Source: Brevibacillus brevis NBRC 100599 (GTDB taxonomy: Bacteria; Bacillota; Bacilli; Brevibacillales; Brevibacillaceae). From it: a stretch of 64,000 bases of DNA. Under the pieces are notes generated by a model. That model saw nothing but the letters and a program-made list of their open reading frames with translations, did not search any database and was not told the DNA's origin. The position numbers were made by a program, and so were the translations under genes. The stretch lies in contig NC_012491.1 of the NCBI RefSeq assembly GCF_000010165.1, positions 2,102,001 to 2,166,000 of the forward strand, written 5' to 3'. Each line of letters starts with the position of its first letter. The stretch's first letter is position 1. Positions 57,630 through 64,000 of the stretch are shown piece after piece.

Positions 57630-58544
57630 TTGGACGACCAGCGCAAGCGCACGATTATCGCCGAAATTGAAAACTGGCGGCGCAACCATTTACTGCCTGA
57701 ACATTACTGCATCTTCTTGTTAAATCTGTATACAGAAGGGGATCGGCCAAATACACCGGCGTCCGCAGGCGGGAATGAGCGAATGGGAACGGCACCGAGT
57801 GTGCTGTCAGGAAAAGTCAATTCAACATCATCTGTCACAAACACATATGCACCTAGAACTGTCTCTCCAGTGACGGGGAAAATGGTAGTGGCATGGCTCC
57901 TTGGTGCCTTTGTCATTGCTGGTTTGATCTTACTTGCTTTTCATTTTAACCGTTTTCAAACCCCAATGCAAATTACCATCTTTGCCTGTTTCGCTCTCGT
58001 CTTCTATATTCTGGGACTCGTTTATCGAAGATCAGCCCCGCCATTGACGCATTTATTCCTGGCTTTGTCCTTTGGGATTTTGATCGCGGGAGGCGTTTAT
58101 TGTATCCAAAAAATGGATGGTAGCTTGCCGTTTATCCTGTTTTATTTAGGCTTCGTTTGCATGCTGTTGTGCATCAGCGCAATTGTTTTCGGCTATGCTT
58201 ATTTGCTCTATGCAGGGTTACTGGGTTTGGCCATCTTGTATGGCATTACAACCGTTCATCGAGTAGGGATAGACTATACATGGTGGACATCGGAGCTGTA
58301 CTGGGTACCGCTTGCGTGCTTGCTCACAGGTATGGGCTTCTTGATGAATAAGGCCAATTCGAAATGGGCGGGAGTATTTGCAGTATGTGGACTTGCCTTT
58401 TTCTTTGGTGCAGAGATACAGGCTCTGTATATTCCAGCGGCGAAGCGAGATATGATTCAATTGCTGTTGTTCATTAAGGTGTTCATCGCGTCCATTTTGT
58501 TCTTCTTCACGCGTGGATATTGGTATGCGTGGTTGAGACTGTAG
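57630..58544 (+). CDS. Multi-pass membrane protein of unknown function
   Basis: A 304-residue protein with a hydrophilic N-terminus (~85 residues, including EIENWRRNHLLPEHYC...LLNLY) and about eight membrane segments after it. The N-terminal W-R-..-L-L-P pattern and polytopic rest recall DUF2157-type proteins, but I am not certain. TTG 57630 follows TAGGAGG at 7 bases. In B. subtilis this position is held by cccA, which is absent here. Confidence 0.7.
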   Translation: MDDQRKRTIIAEIENWRRNHLLPEHYCIFLLNLYTEGDRPNTPASAGGNERMGTAPSVLSGKVNSTSSVTNTYAPRTVSPVTGKMVVAWLLGAFVIAGLILLAFHFNRFQTPMQITIFACFALVFYILGLVYRRSAPPLTHLFLALSFGILIAGGVYCIQKMDGSLPFILFYLGFVCMLLCISAIVFGYAYLLYAGLLGLAILYGITTVHRVGIDYTWWTSELYWVPLACLLTGMGFLMNKANSKWAGVFAVCGLAFFFGAEIQALYIPAAKRDMIQLLLFIKVFIASILFFFTRGYWYAWLRL

Positions 58545-58562
58545 ACTATGCGAGACTTCTCG

Positions 58563-58591
58563 TTCTCCTCTGCCTGCTTATCTGTTACAAT
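58563..58591 (+). promoter_or_regulatory. Possible promoter of the small membrane protein gene
   Basis: TTCTCC (58563-58568) and TACAAT (58586-58591), spacer 17. Confidence 0.35.
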
Positions 58592-58619
58592 TTCAGAAGA
58601 GAGCAAACGGGGTGAATAA

Positions 58620-58784
58620 ATGAACAACAATTGGAGAGTTTTAATCGGTATATTGCTGGCGGCTTTTTTTCTGGGTGGAGAAACAGTAGCCAAATTTATG
58701 GGTGTACATACATATAGCATCGGATTCATAGCAGCATCTGTCTCTTTTTTGGGAGCGATTTTATTAGGAGCACGCCGATCATAG
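58620..58784 (+). CDS. Small two-helix membrane protein
   Basis: A 54-residue protein: MNNNWRVLIGILLAAFFLGG forms the first membrane segment, and SIGFIAASVSFLGAILLGA the second, with a short polar link and ending ARRS. GGGGTGA lies just before the ATG. The stop codon lies inside the loop of the terminator hairpin. Function is unknown. Confidence 0.65.
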   Translation: MNNNWRVLIGILLAAFFLGGETVAKFMGVHTYSIGFIAASVSFLGAILLGARRS

Positions 58785-58797
58785 GCGTGTTTTTTTT
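58771..58797 (+). terminator. Terminator overlapping the end of the small membrane gene
   Basis: CACGCC (58771-58776) pairs with GGCGTG (58784-58789), followed by eight T. The last four codons and the stop of the upstream gene are part of the hairpin. Confidence 0.8.
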
Positions 58798-58922
58798 GAG
58801 AAATTCCACATGAATCCAAAATCGTGGTGTATAATGGTAAGAGTATTCTGAACAAACGCTCAGTCAAAATTGTGTATTTCTTGATGGTTCTTTACTAAAG
58901 CGTTTTCAAGGGGGCAGCGATT

Positions 58923-60062
58923 ATGAACTTCGATTTGACTTCAGAACAACAAATGTTAAAAAAAATGATACGCGAATTTGCTGATGAGGTAGTGGCACCG
59001 GAAGCAGATGAACGCGATCAAACTAAACAATTTCCTGTCGGAATATTCAAGCAGATGAGCGAACTGAACTTGATGGGCCTTCCCTTCTCTGAGAAATACG
59101 GGGGTGCGGGAGCCGATTCCACGAGTTTTGCGATCGTTGTGGAAGAGCTAAGTCGTGCATGTGGCTCTACAGGAATTACGTATTCGGCGCATATCTCGTT
59201 AGGTGGCGCTCCACTGGCTTTGTTTGGAACAGAAGAGCAAAAGCTGAACTATTTAAGCAAAATTTGTTCTGGCGAAAGCTTTGGTGCGTTTGGATTGACC
59301 GAACCAAATGCAGGGTCTGATGCAGGCGGTACGAGGACGAATGCGATCTTAGCAGATGGGGAGTGGACGATTAACGGCTCCAAATGCTTCATTACCAATG
59401 CCTCCTATGCTTCGTTTCTCGCCTTGACAGCTGTGACTGACAAAGAGCAGGGCTCACGAGGTATTACTGCTTTTATCGTTCCGACTGATACACCTGGCTT
59501 TCAGGTGTTGGCGAACTATGAAAAGCTCGGCTTGCACAGCTCCAATACGACGGAGCTCGTTCTTGAAAATGTCCGCGTGCCAGAGGAAAACGTCCTTGGG
59601 AAGCGGGGAGAAGGCTTCAAGCAGTTTCTCATTACACTTGATGGTGGGCGAATCGGGATCGGAGCTATGGCAGTAGGAATTGCACAGGCTGCCTACGACA
59701 AGGCGTTGCAATACTCCAAGCAGCGTACGGCTTTTGGCAATTCCTTGAGTCATTTTCAAGCGATCCAGCACAAGCTGGCGGATATGGCGATGCATATAGA
59801 GCTGGCGAGAACGATGGTGTATAAAGCAGCGTGGTTGAAAGATCATGGTCGCAAATTTACGAAAGAAGCAGCAATGGCAAAATTGTATGCTTCGGAGATT
59901 GCCATGTCTGCTACACATCAGGCTATTCAGATTCACGGTGGGTATGGTTATATGCGGGAGTATCAGGTAGAACGATTTTTCCGCGATGCCCGACTGTTAG
60001 AGATCGGCGAGGGGACTTCAGAGATTTTACGTAATGTCATCGCAAGAGAAATCGGGTGCTAG
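58923..60062 (+). CDS. Acyl-CoA dehydrogenase
   Basis: FAD-dependent dehydrogenase of fatty-acid or branched-chain acyl-CoA oxidation, 379 residues. Motifs: FGLTEPNAGSDAGGTRT (FAD/substrate), RTAFGNSL, QIHGGYGYMREYQVERFFRDAR and IGEGTSEI with the likely catalytic Glu363. This pattern fits short-chain/branched-chain members. TATAAT occurs at 58830 without a good -35. A partial palindrome TGAACAAACGCTCAGTCA (58849-58866) lies between it and the start. Confidence 0.94.
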   Translation: MNFDLTSEQQMLKKMIREFADEVVAPEADERDQTKQFPVGIFKQMSELNLMGLPFSEKYGGAGADSTSFAIVVEELSRACGSTGITYSAHISLGGAPLALFGTEEQKLNYLSKICSGESFGAFGLTEPNAGSDAGGTRTNAILADGEWTINGSKCFITNASYASFLALTAVTDKEQGSRGITAFIVPTDTPGFQVLANYEKLGLHSSNTTELVLENVRVPEENVLGKRGEGFKQFLITLDGGRIGIGAMAVGIAQAAYDKALQYSKQRTAFGNSLSHFQAIQHKLADMAMHIELARTMVYKAAWLKDHGRKFTKEAAMAKLYASEIAMSATHQAIQIHGGYGYMREYQVERFFRDARLLEIGEGTSEILRNVIAREIGC

Positions 60063-60081
60063 CCTTCCGTTTTTGACAACG

Positions 60082-60128
60082 AAAGAGCATGACTGCCAGC
60101 GTTAACTGACAGCCATGGCTCTTTTTTT
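60082..60128. terminator. Terminator between convergent acyl-CoA dehydrogenase and protease genes
   Basis: AAAGAGC (60082-60088) pairs with GCTCTTT (60118-60124), extended inward by ATGACTG with CAGCCAT, and ends in a T-run. Confidence 0.78.
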
Positions 60129-60140
60129 GTTTGTTACTTT

Positions 60141-61421
60141 TTATTGATCGCCAGATTGTACAGTTGGGAAACCAAATCCACTCGCGATATCGTCCCCTAC
60201 AGTAGCGTTTGAGCCACCTTTGATGTCATTTCCTTTCGCGCGTTTTTGCAATTCTACACGAACATCTTGAGAGCTCCAAGATGGATTGGATGCCCAGATT
60301 TTCGCAGCCAAACCGGAAATGTGTGGAGTTGCCATGGAAGTTCCGCTGATGGAATTATAACCTCCGTTATTCCATGTAGACTGAATAGCGCGTCCTGGTG
60401 CTGATACTTCCACATCACGCTCTTGAATCACGTAGTCTCCCGCTTGCCCGCTCTTGCCACGAGAAGAGAAGTCAGCTACACGGTAGGTTCCGTTTTGTTG
60501 AACATTCTCCAACGCTGCTACGGCTACTGTATTCACTAATGCTCCAGGGTAGCCAATGCTATTCACTGTCGGTCCGGAGTTACCAGCCGCTGCGACGACT
60601 AATACACCTTTTTGGTTTGCATACGTGATGGCACTTTCCATAAGGGTACTCTTACCGCTAGAGCCAAGAGACATAGAGATGATCGTTTTCACGCCTAATT
60701 GAGCGGATTGGTCAGCAGCGTAACGAATAGCATAGGCAATGTCATCCTCATAGCCGGATCCAGAGTCATCCAGTACTTTATATGCCCATAGCTTTGCATC
60801 TGGTGCTACACCATAAATACCTGCGCCATTGCCGCCGTCAGCGAGAACAGTTCCGGCGACGTGTGTTCCATGACCATGCGCATCATTGCAAGCACCAGTA
60901 ACAACAGGCGAAGAAGATTGCGTGAAATCGTTGCACTGCTCTGCGTTCGCGGTTAGGTCCTGGTGCTGCGTATACACGCCAGTATCCAGGACTGCAACAC
61001 GAACATCTGCACCGCCAGTTGTAGCGGAGAGGGATTGGTTTTTATAGATTGCTTTAATTCCCCACGGAACGACTGCCGCAGGAGAGACCTCTAGCGCACT
61101 TGCTTGATCTTCTTCTATATACTCAGCGATCTTTAATTTTTGCAATACGGTGATTTTTACATTGGGATCGCTTTTCAGTTGGTCAAGTTGATCACTATTT
61201 ACATCGAGGGTAAAGCCATCTTCACCAAAATCATGGCGTACTTCCAAAGGTCCAGCAAAATAACCGGTTTTCACATCCGAATCTGATTGAATTAATACCC
61301 GTTCAGTATCAAATTCATTGAGCGAGTCGTTACTGGCTGCCCCCACTCCTGTGAAGACACTCATCACTAGCGCCGAAGAGAGTAATCCCATTGCCCACCA
61401 CTTGCCGGTTCTTTTTTTCAA
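60141..61421 (-). CDS. Secreted subtilisin-like serine protease (S8)
   Basis: A 426-residue preproprotease. It has a signal peptide (MKKRTGKWWAMGLLSSALVM..., cleavage near GVGAA), a propeptide to about residue 115, and a mature S8A domain. The catalytic triad is Asp146 (VAVLDTGV), His184 (HGHGTHVAG) and Ser362 (SGTSMATPH), with oxyanion Asn281 (AAAGNSGP). Cys163 and Cys178 could form a disulfide, as in subtilisin Ak.1/TA41-type enzymes. TTG start with AAGGAGGAG upstream. Confidence 0.95.
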   Translation of the reverse strand: MKKRTGKWWAMGLLSSALVMSVFTGVGAASNDSLNEFDTERVLIQSDSDVKTGYFAGPLEVRHDFGEDGFTLDVNSDQLDQLKSDPNVKITVLQKLKIAEYIEEDQASALEVSPAAVVPWGIKAIYKNQSLSATTGGADVRVAVLDTGVYTQHQDLTANAEQCNDFTQSSSPVVTGACNDAHGHGTHVAGTVLADGGNGAGIYGVAPDAKLWAYKVLDDSGSGYEDDIAYAIRYAADQSAQLGVKTIISMSLGSSGKSTLMESAITYANQKGVLVVAAAGNSGPTVNSIGYPGALVNTVAVAALENVQQNGTYRVADFSSRGKSGQAGDYVIQERDVEVSAPGRAIQSTWNNGGYNSISGTSMATPHISGLAAKIWASNPSWSSQDVRVELQKRAKGNDIKGGSNATVGDDIASGFGFPTVQSGDQ

Positions 61422-61478
61422 ACTTTTCTCCTCCTTAAAGATAGTTAGTTTGTGTTAGTTCATGATGTTCATGGCGTT

Positions 61479-61507
61479 AATATACATATCTGTAAAAATT
61501 TTGTAAA
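61479..61507 (-). promoter_or_regulatory. Putative sigma-A promoter of the protease gene
   Basis: On the minus strand TTTACA (61502-61507) and TATATT (61479-61484) are spaced by 17 bases, about 60 bases upstream of the start. The surrounding 61440-61610 is very AT-rich. Confidence 0.65.
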
Positions 61508-61792
61508 TATTTATTTATTAAAATAAAGTTCACAATTCAGTGAAAATTAAATCAAATTGCATAAAATGCGATAAAACAACGCCATATTTAAAAATTTTGC
61601 TTGTTATTCCGAACATTACATCCACCTAATGGCAACCTGTAAGCCTCTCGACTACTACCAAAGGGCCCCCCTTAATGGCCTTGTCCCTGCTGGGTGCAAC
61701 AGTGAGGATTTTGTCGTTCTTTGCTGATCATCTGTTAGGGAATTTGCATTTCGCAATTGCTGCCAAATAGGGTAGAATAGAGGCAACGGAAG
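61508..61792. other. Intergenic region: AT-rich, then a GC-richer block
   Basis: 61508-61610 is AT-rich without a gene. 61631-61720 is richer in G and C, with an inverted repeat around AAGGGCCCCCCTT. It gives no open frame with an RBS. I could not match it to a known riboswitch. Confidence 0.4.
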
Positions 61793-61804
61793 GTGAATAT
61801 ACAG

Positions 61805-62539
61805 ATGACATCAGTATCAATATCCAAGCGGCTACAAACAATTGCCCGCTATTGTCCAGAAGGAGCCCGCGTCGCCGACATCGGGTCGGATCATGCGTTG
61901 TTGGCTTCTTATTTGCTTGTAAAAGGAATTGCTTCTTTCGTGATCGCTGGCGAATTGAATGAAGGGCCTTTTCAAGCGGCAAAAAAACAAATACATACAT
62001 TGCAGGTAAAAGATCGCGCTTCGGTACGTAAAGGAAACGGGCTCGCGGTATTACAACCTGGGGAAGCAGATGTGGTCTGCATTGCTGGGATGGGCGGACA
62101 ATTGATCGTTTCCATTTTGGAAGCAGGAAAAGACAAACTGGAAGGTGTGCAACGCCTGATTCTGCAACCAAACGTAGGGGAAGAAGCGGTTCGCCTGTGG
62201 ATGATAGAGAATGGTTGGCAGTTAATCGCGGAATCCATATTGCAAGAAGACGGCGTGATTTATGAGATTCTCGTCGCAGAACGAGGCAATCCTACCTTGC
62301 CTTATGAGGGCAAAGATCGTACGCAGCAAGAGCTCCTGCGCATTGGTCCATTTCTTTGGGTGGAAAAATCAGAGGTATTACAAGCGAAGTGGCTACATGA
62401 GCATGAAAAATGGCAAAAGATCATCGTTCAATTAAAGCGTTCGGACAAGCCGGAAGCAGCAGAACGAATCAAAGAAATCGAAGCAGAAGTAAAATGGATC
62501 GATGAGGTGATCGCATGCTTGCGCACGGACAAACAGTAA
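61805..62539 (+). CDS. trmK: tRNA (adenine-22-N1)-methyltransferase TrmK
   Basis: SAM-dependent enzyme that makes m1A22 in tRNA; 244 residues. Motif I is [31 protein letters not shown] and [16 protein letters not shown] are family hallmarks; the C-terminus is a coiled coil. ATG 61805 follows AAGGTG at 9 bases; a GTG four codons earlier lies inside that site. nif3 overlaps by 25 bases, as in B. subtilis (yqfN-yqfO). Confidence 0.94.
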   Translation: MTSVSISKRLQTIARYCPEGARVADIGSDHALLASYLLVKGIASFVIAGELNEGPFQAAKKQIHTLQVKDRASVRKGNGLAVLQPGEADVVCIAGMGGQLIVSILEAGKDKLEGVQRLILQPNVGEEAVRLWMIENGWQLIAESILQEDGVIYEILVAERGNPTLPYEGKDRTQQELLRIGPFLWVEKSEVLQAKWLHEHEKWQKIIVQLKRSDKPEAAERIKEIEAEVKWIDEVIACLRTDKQ

Positions 62540-63630
62540 TCCAATATGTAGAACGTCTTGCACCTAAATCGTTGGCGATGGAAGGCGACAAGATTGGCCT
62601 TCATGTTGGCACCTTGCAAAAAAAGGTAAAAAAAGTGATGATCGCACTAGACGTACTAGAATCTGTGGTGGAGGAAGCAATCGCAGAGGGTGTAGACCTG
62701 ATTGTGGCTCACCATGCCGTTATATATCGACCACTGAAACACCTTAGGACAGATCTCGCCGCAGGACGTGTGTTCGAAAAGCTGATCAAGCATGACATCG
62801 CGGTATATACAGCCCATACCAATTTGGATGTTGCGTATGGGGGGATGAACGATTGGCTCGCAGAAGCGGTTGGACTCACTAATGTAGATGTACTGGATGT
62901 TCTTTCAAGAGAGGCTTGGAAGAAGCTCGTCGTATTCGTGCCCGCTACTCATAAGGAAGTGGTGTTTTCCGCACTTGCTGAAGCGGGGGCAGGGCATGTA
63001 GGCAACTATAGCCACTGTTCTTTTCAGACAGAAGGCACCGGAACCTTTTTACCAGGGGAAGGAACGAATCCCCATATCGGTTCGACAGGTCAATTGGAAA
63101 AAGTAGAGGAAGTTCGGATCGAGATGATTGTTCCTGCCTCCAGGCAATCGGCTGTGGTTAAAGCAATGCTTGCTGCCCATCCCTACGAAGAAGTCGCTTA
63201 CGACATCATTCCTTTGGAGCAGTCCGGAACTGCATACGGAATTGGGCGAATCGGTACTCTGCCTGAACCACTGACGCTCCGAGAGTTTGCTTTGCTCGTC
63301 AAAGAACGATTCTCCCTCCACGGCCTACGCGTAGTTGGCGACTTGGATGCGACAGTCAAAAAAGTAGCGGTAGTAGGTGGAGACGGAAGCTCCTTTGTTT
63401 CCAAAGCCATTTTTAAAGGCGCGGATGTTTATTTAACAGGAGACATTGGTTATCACACTGCACACGATGCGCAAGCAGAAGGCTTGTCGATCGTAGATGC
63501 TGGTCACAATATCGAAAAAATCATGAAGGAAAAGCTGGCGACTATCTTGCTTGAACAATTGCAGGCAAATGGTTACGAAACAGAGGTTATTCCTTCGCGC
63601 GTGCACACAGATCCGTTCCAGTTTGTTTAA
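62515..63630 (+). CDS. yqfO: Nif3-like dinuclear metal protein (YqfO)
   Basis: Nif3/DUF34 family protein, 371 residues. Metal-binding residues lie in [22 protein letters not shown] and, near the end, [10 protein letters not shown] and VDAGHNIEK. The middle third is the PII-like insertion typical of Gram-positive members. Biochemical role is not settled. Start within the end of trmK, with GAGGTG upstream. Confidence 0.94.
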   Translation: MLAHGQTVIQYVERLAPKSLAMEGDKIGLHVGTLQKKVKKVMIALDVLESVVEEAIAEGVDLIVAHHAVIYRPLKHLRTDLAAGRVFEKLIKHDIAVYTAHTNLDVAYGGMNDWLAEAVGLTNVDVLDVLSREAWKKLVVFVPATHKEVVFSALAEAGAGHVGNYSHCSFQTEGTGTFLPGEGTNPHIGSTGQLEKVEEVRIEMIVPASRQSAVVKAMLAAHPYEEVAYDIIPLEQSGTAYGIGRIGTLPEPLTLREFALLVKERFSLHGLRVVGDLDATVKKVAVVGGDGSSFVSKAIFKGADVYLTGDIGYHTAHDAQAEGLSIVDAGHNIEKIMKEKLATILLEQLQANGYETEVIPSRVHTDPFQFV

Positions 63631-63686
63631 GACGTAGCAGGACCAACCTTTTGTTGCCTGCCAGATGAAGTGTAGGAGGATTTTAT

Positions 63687-64000
63687 GTGCAAAAACTAAT
63701 CCGGACAATTTCTTGTGGATTACTGACATTAAGCTTACTCACCCCCGGCGTCGCTTCAGCGGCTGGGGGCTTATTGCCATACAATGACATCAGCAAGCAC
63801 TGGGCGAGAAATGCAATCATTCAAGGCGTGCAGCTCGGTTTGTTTGAGGCTGGTCCAAATGTTCCGAAGTTTTACCCAAATCGTGACATGACACGTGCGG
63901 AATTTCTCGTCATGATCGATCGGCTTTATTACGGGGGGCAGTATCAGATCTATCCGCTTACTTTCTTATCCGAGCATTCGGAGTGGGCGCGGGCAGAAGG
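63687..64000 (+). CDS. Secreted S-layer-homology (SLH) domain protein (3' end outside window)
   Basis: GTG 63687 with AGGAGG 7 bases upstream opens a frame that runs off the window. It has a signal peptide (MQKLIRTISCGLLTLSLL..., cleavage after ASA) and then an SLH domain: YNDISKHWARNAIIQGVQLGLF, FYPNRDMTRAEFLVMIDRL. SLH domains bind pyruvylated cell-wall polymer. An ATG at 63685 is out of frame and stops at once. Confidence 0.85.
   Translation, partial: MQKLIRTISCGLLTLSLLTPGVASAAGGLLPYNDISKHWARNAIIQGVQLGLFEAGPNVPKFYPNRDMTRAEFLVMIDRLYYGGQYQIYPLTFLSEHSEWARAE

Noticed and set aside
61621..61720. Known riboswitch (c-di-GMP, c-di-AMP, SAM, TPP, ZTP or cobalamin)
   Set aside because: None of the core sequence motifs I know for these classes is present on either strand.

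Overview
This window is a chromosomal segment of a Gram-positive, endospore-forming Firmicute. The gene content and order (lepA-hemW-hrcA-grpE-dnaK-dnaJ-prmA-rsmE-mtaB, then rpsU-yqeY-nfeD-floA-yqfC-yqfD-phoH-ybeY-dgkA-cdd-era-yqzL-recO-glyQS-ccpN-ppsR-dnaG-rpoD, then trmK-nif3) match the lepA to yqfO stretch of Bacillus subtilis. The petrobactin operon, the frequent TTG/GTG starts with strong AGGAGG sites and the S-layer-homology protein at the right edge point to Brevibacillus or a close relative. The genus is an inference. I saw no tRNA, rRNA, insertion sequence, phage or CRISPR array.

Layout. 1-1.7 kb: 3' part of an iron-siderophore-type ABC importer (permease and ATPase). 1.9-7.8 kb: an operon-like set of membrane dipeptidase, CocE/NonD hydrolase and a rubredoxin-methyltransferase fusion, then an ECF sigma factor overlapping a membrane-anchored partner. 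7.8-9 kb: a two-domain GNAT gene preceded by a broken HIT-family gene. 9.1-13.7 kb: lepA and hemW, separated by an extra block (proline-rich mini-protein and isochorismatase-family hydrolase) bounded on its far side by a second, diverged copy of the last 34 bp of lepA. 13.7-23 kb: CIRCE-controlled heat-shock operon and RNA/ribosome modification genes, a Nudix gene and deoC. 23.1-27.4 kb: LrgA/LrgB pair, Na/Pi cotransporter, PUA-type rRNA methyltransferase and two small unknowns. 27.5-38.7 kb: ddl, then a complete six-gene petrobactin operon (asbABCDEF) with a Fur-box-like sequence inside its promoter spacer, a secreted beta-propeller-like protein and a reversed murF. 38.8-57.5 kb: the conserved housekeeping cluster, including two genes shorter than 60 codons (rpsU, yqzL), a glycyl T-box leader and the dnaG-rpoD operon. 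57.6-64 kb: membrane proteins, acyl-CoA dehydrogenase, a secreted subtilisin, trmK-nif3 and the start of an SLH-domain protein.

How it works together. Most of the window is core information processing: translation factors, tRNA and rRNA modification, chaperones, replication primase and the main sigma factor. The accessory part is mainly iron acquisition. AsbF makes 3,4-dihydroxybenzoate, AsbC/D/E activate it and couple it to spermidine, and AsbA/B join the arms to citrate. The importer at the left edge could take up a ferric siderophore, but nothing here ties it to petrobactin. The least ordinary items are the lepA tail duplication around an inserted block, the rubredoxin-methyltransferase fusion, the decayed HIT gene, an orphan promoter-terminator pair before hemW, and the absence of pgpH (yqfF) between phoH and ybeY. 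I did not find a clearly new multi-gene system.
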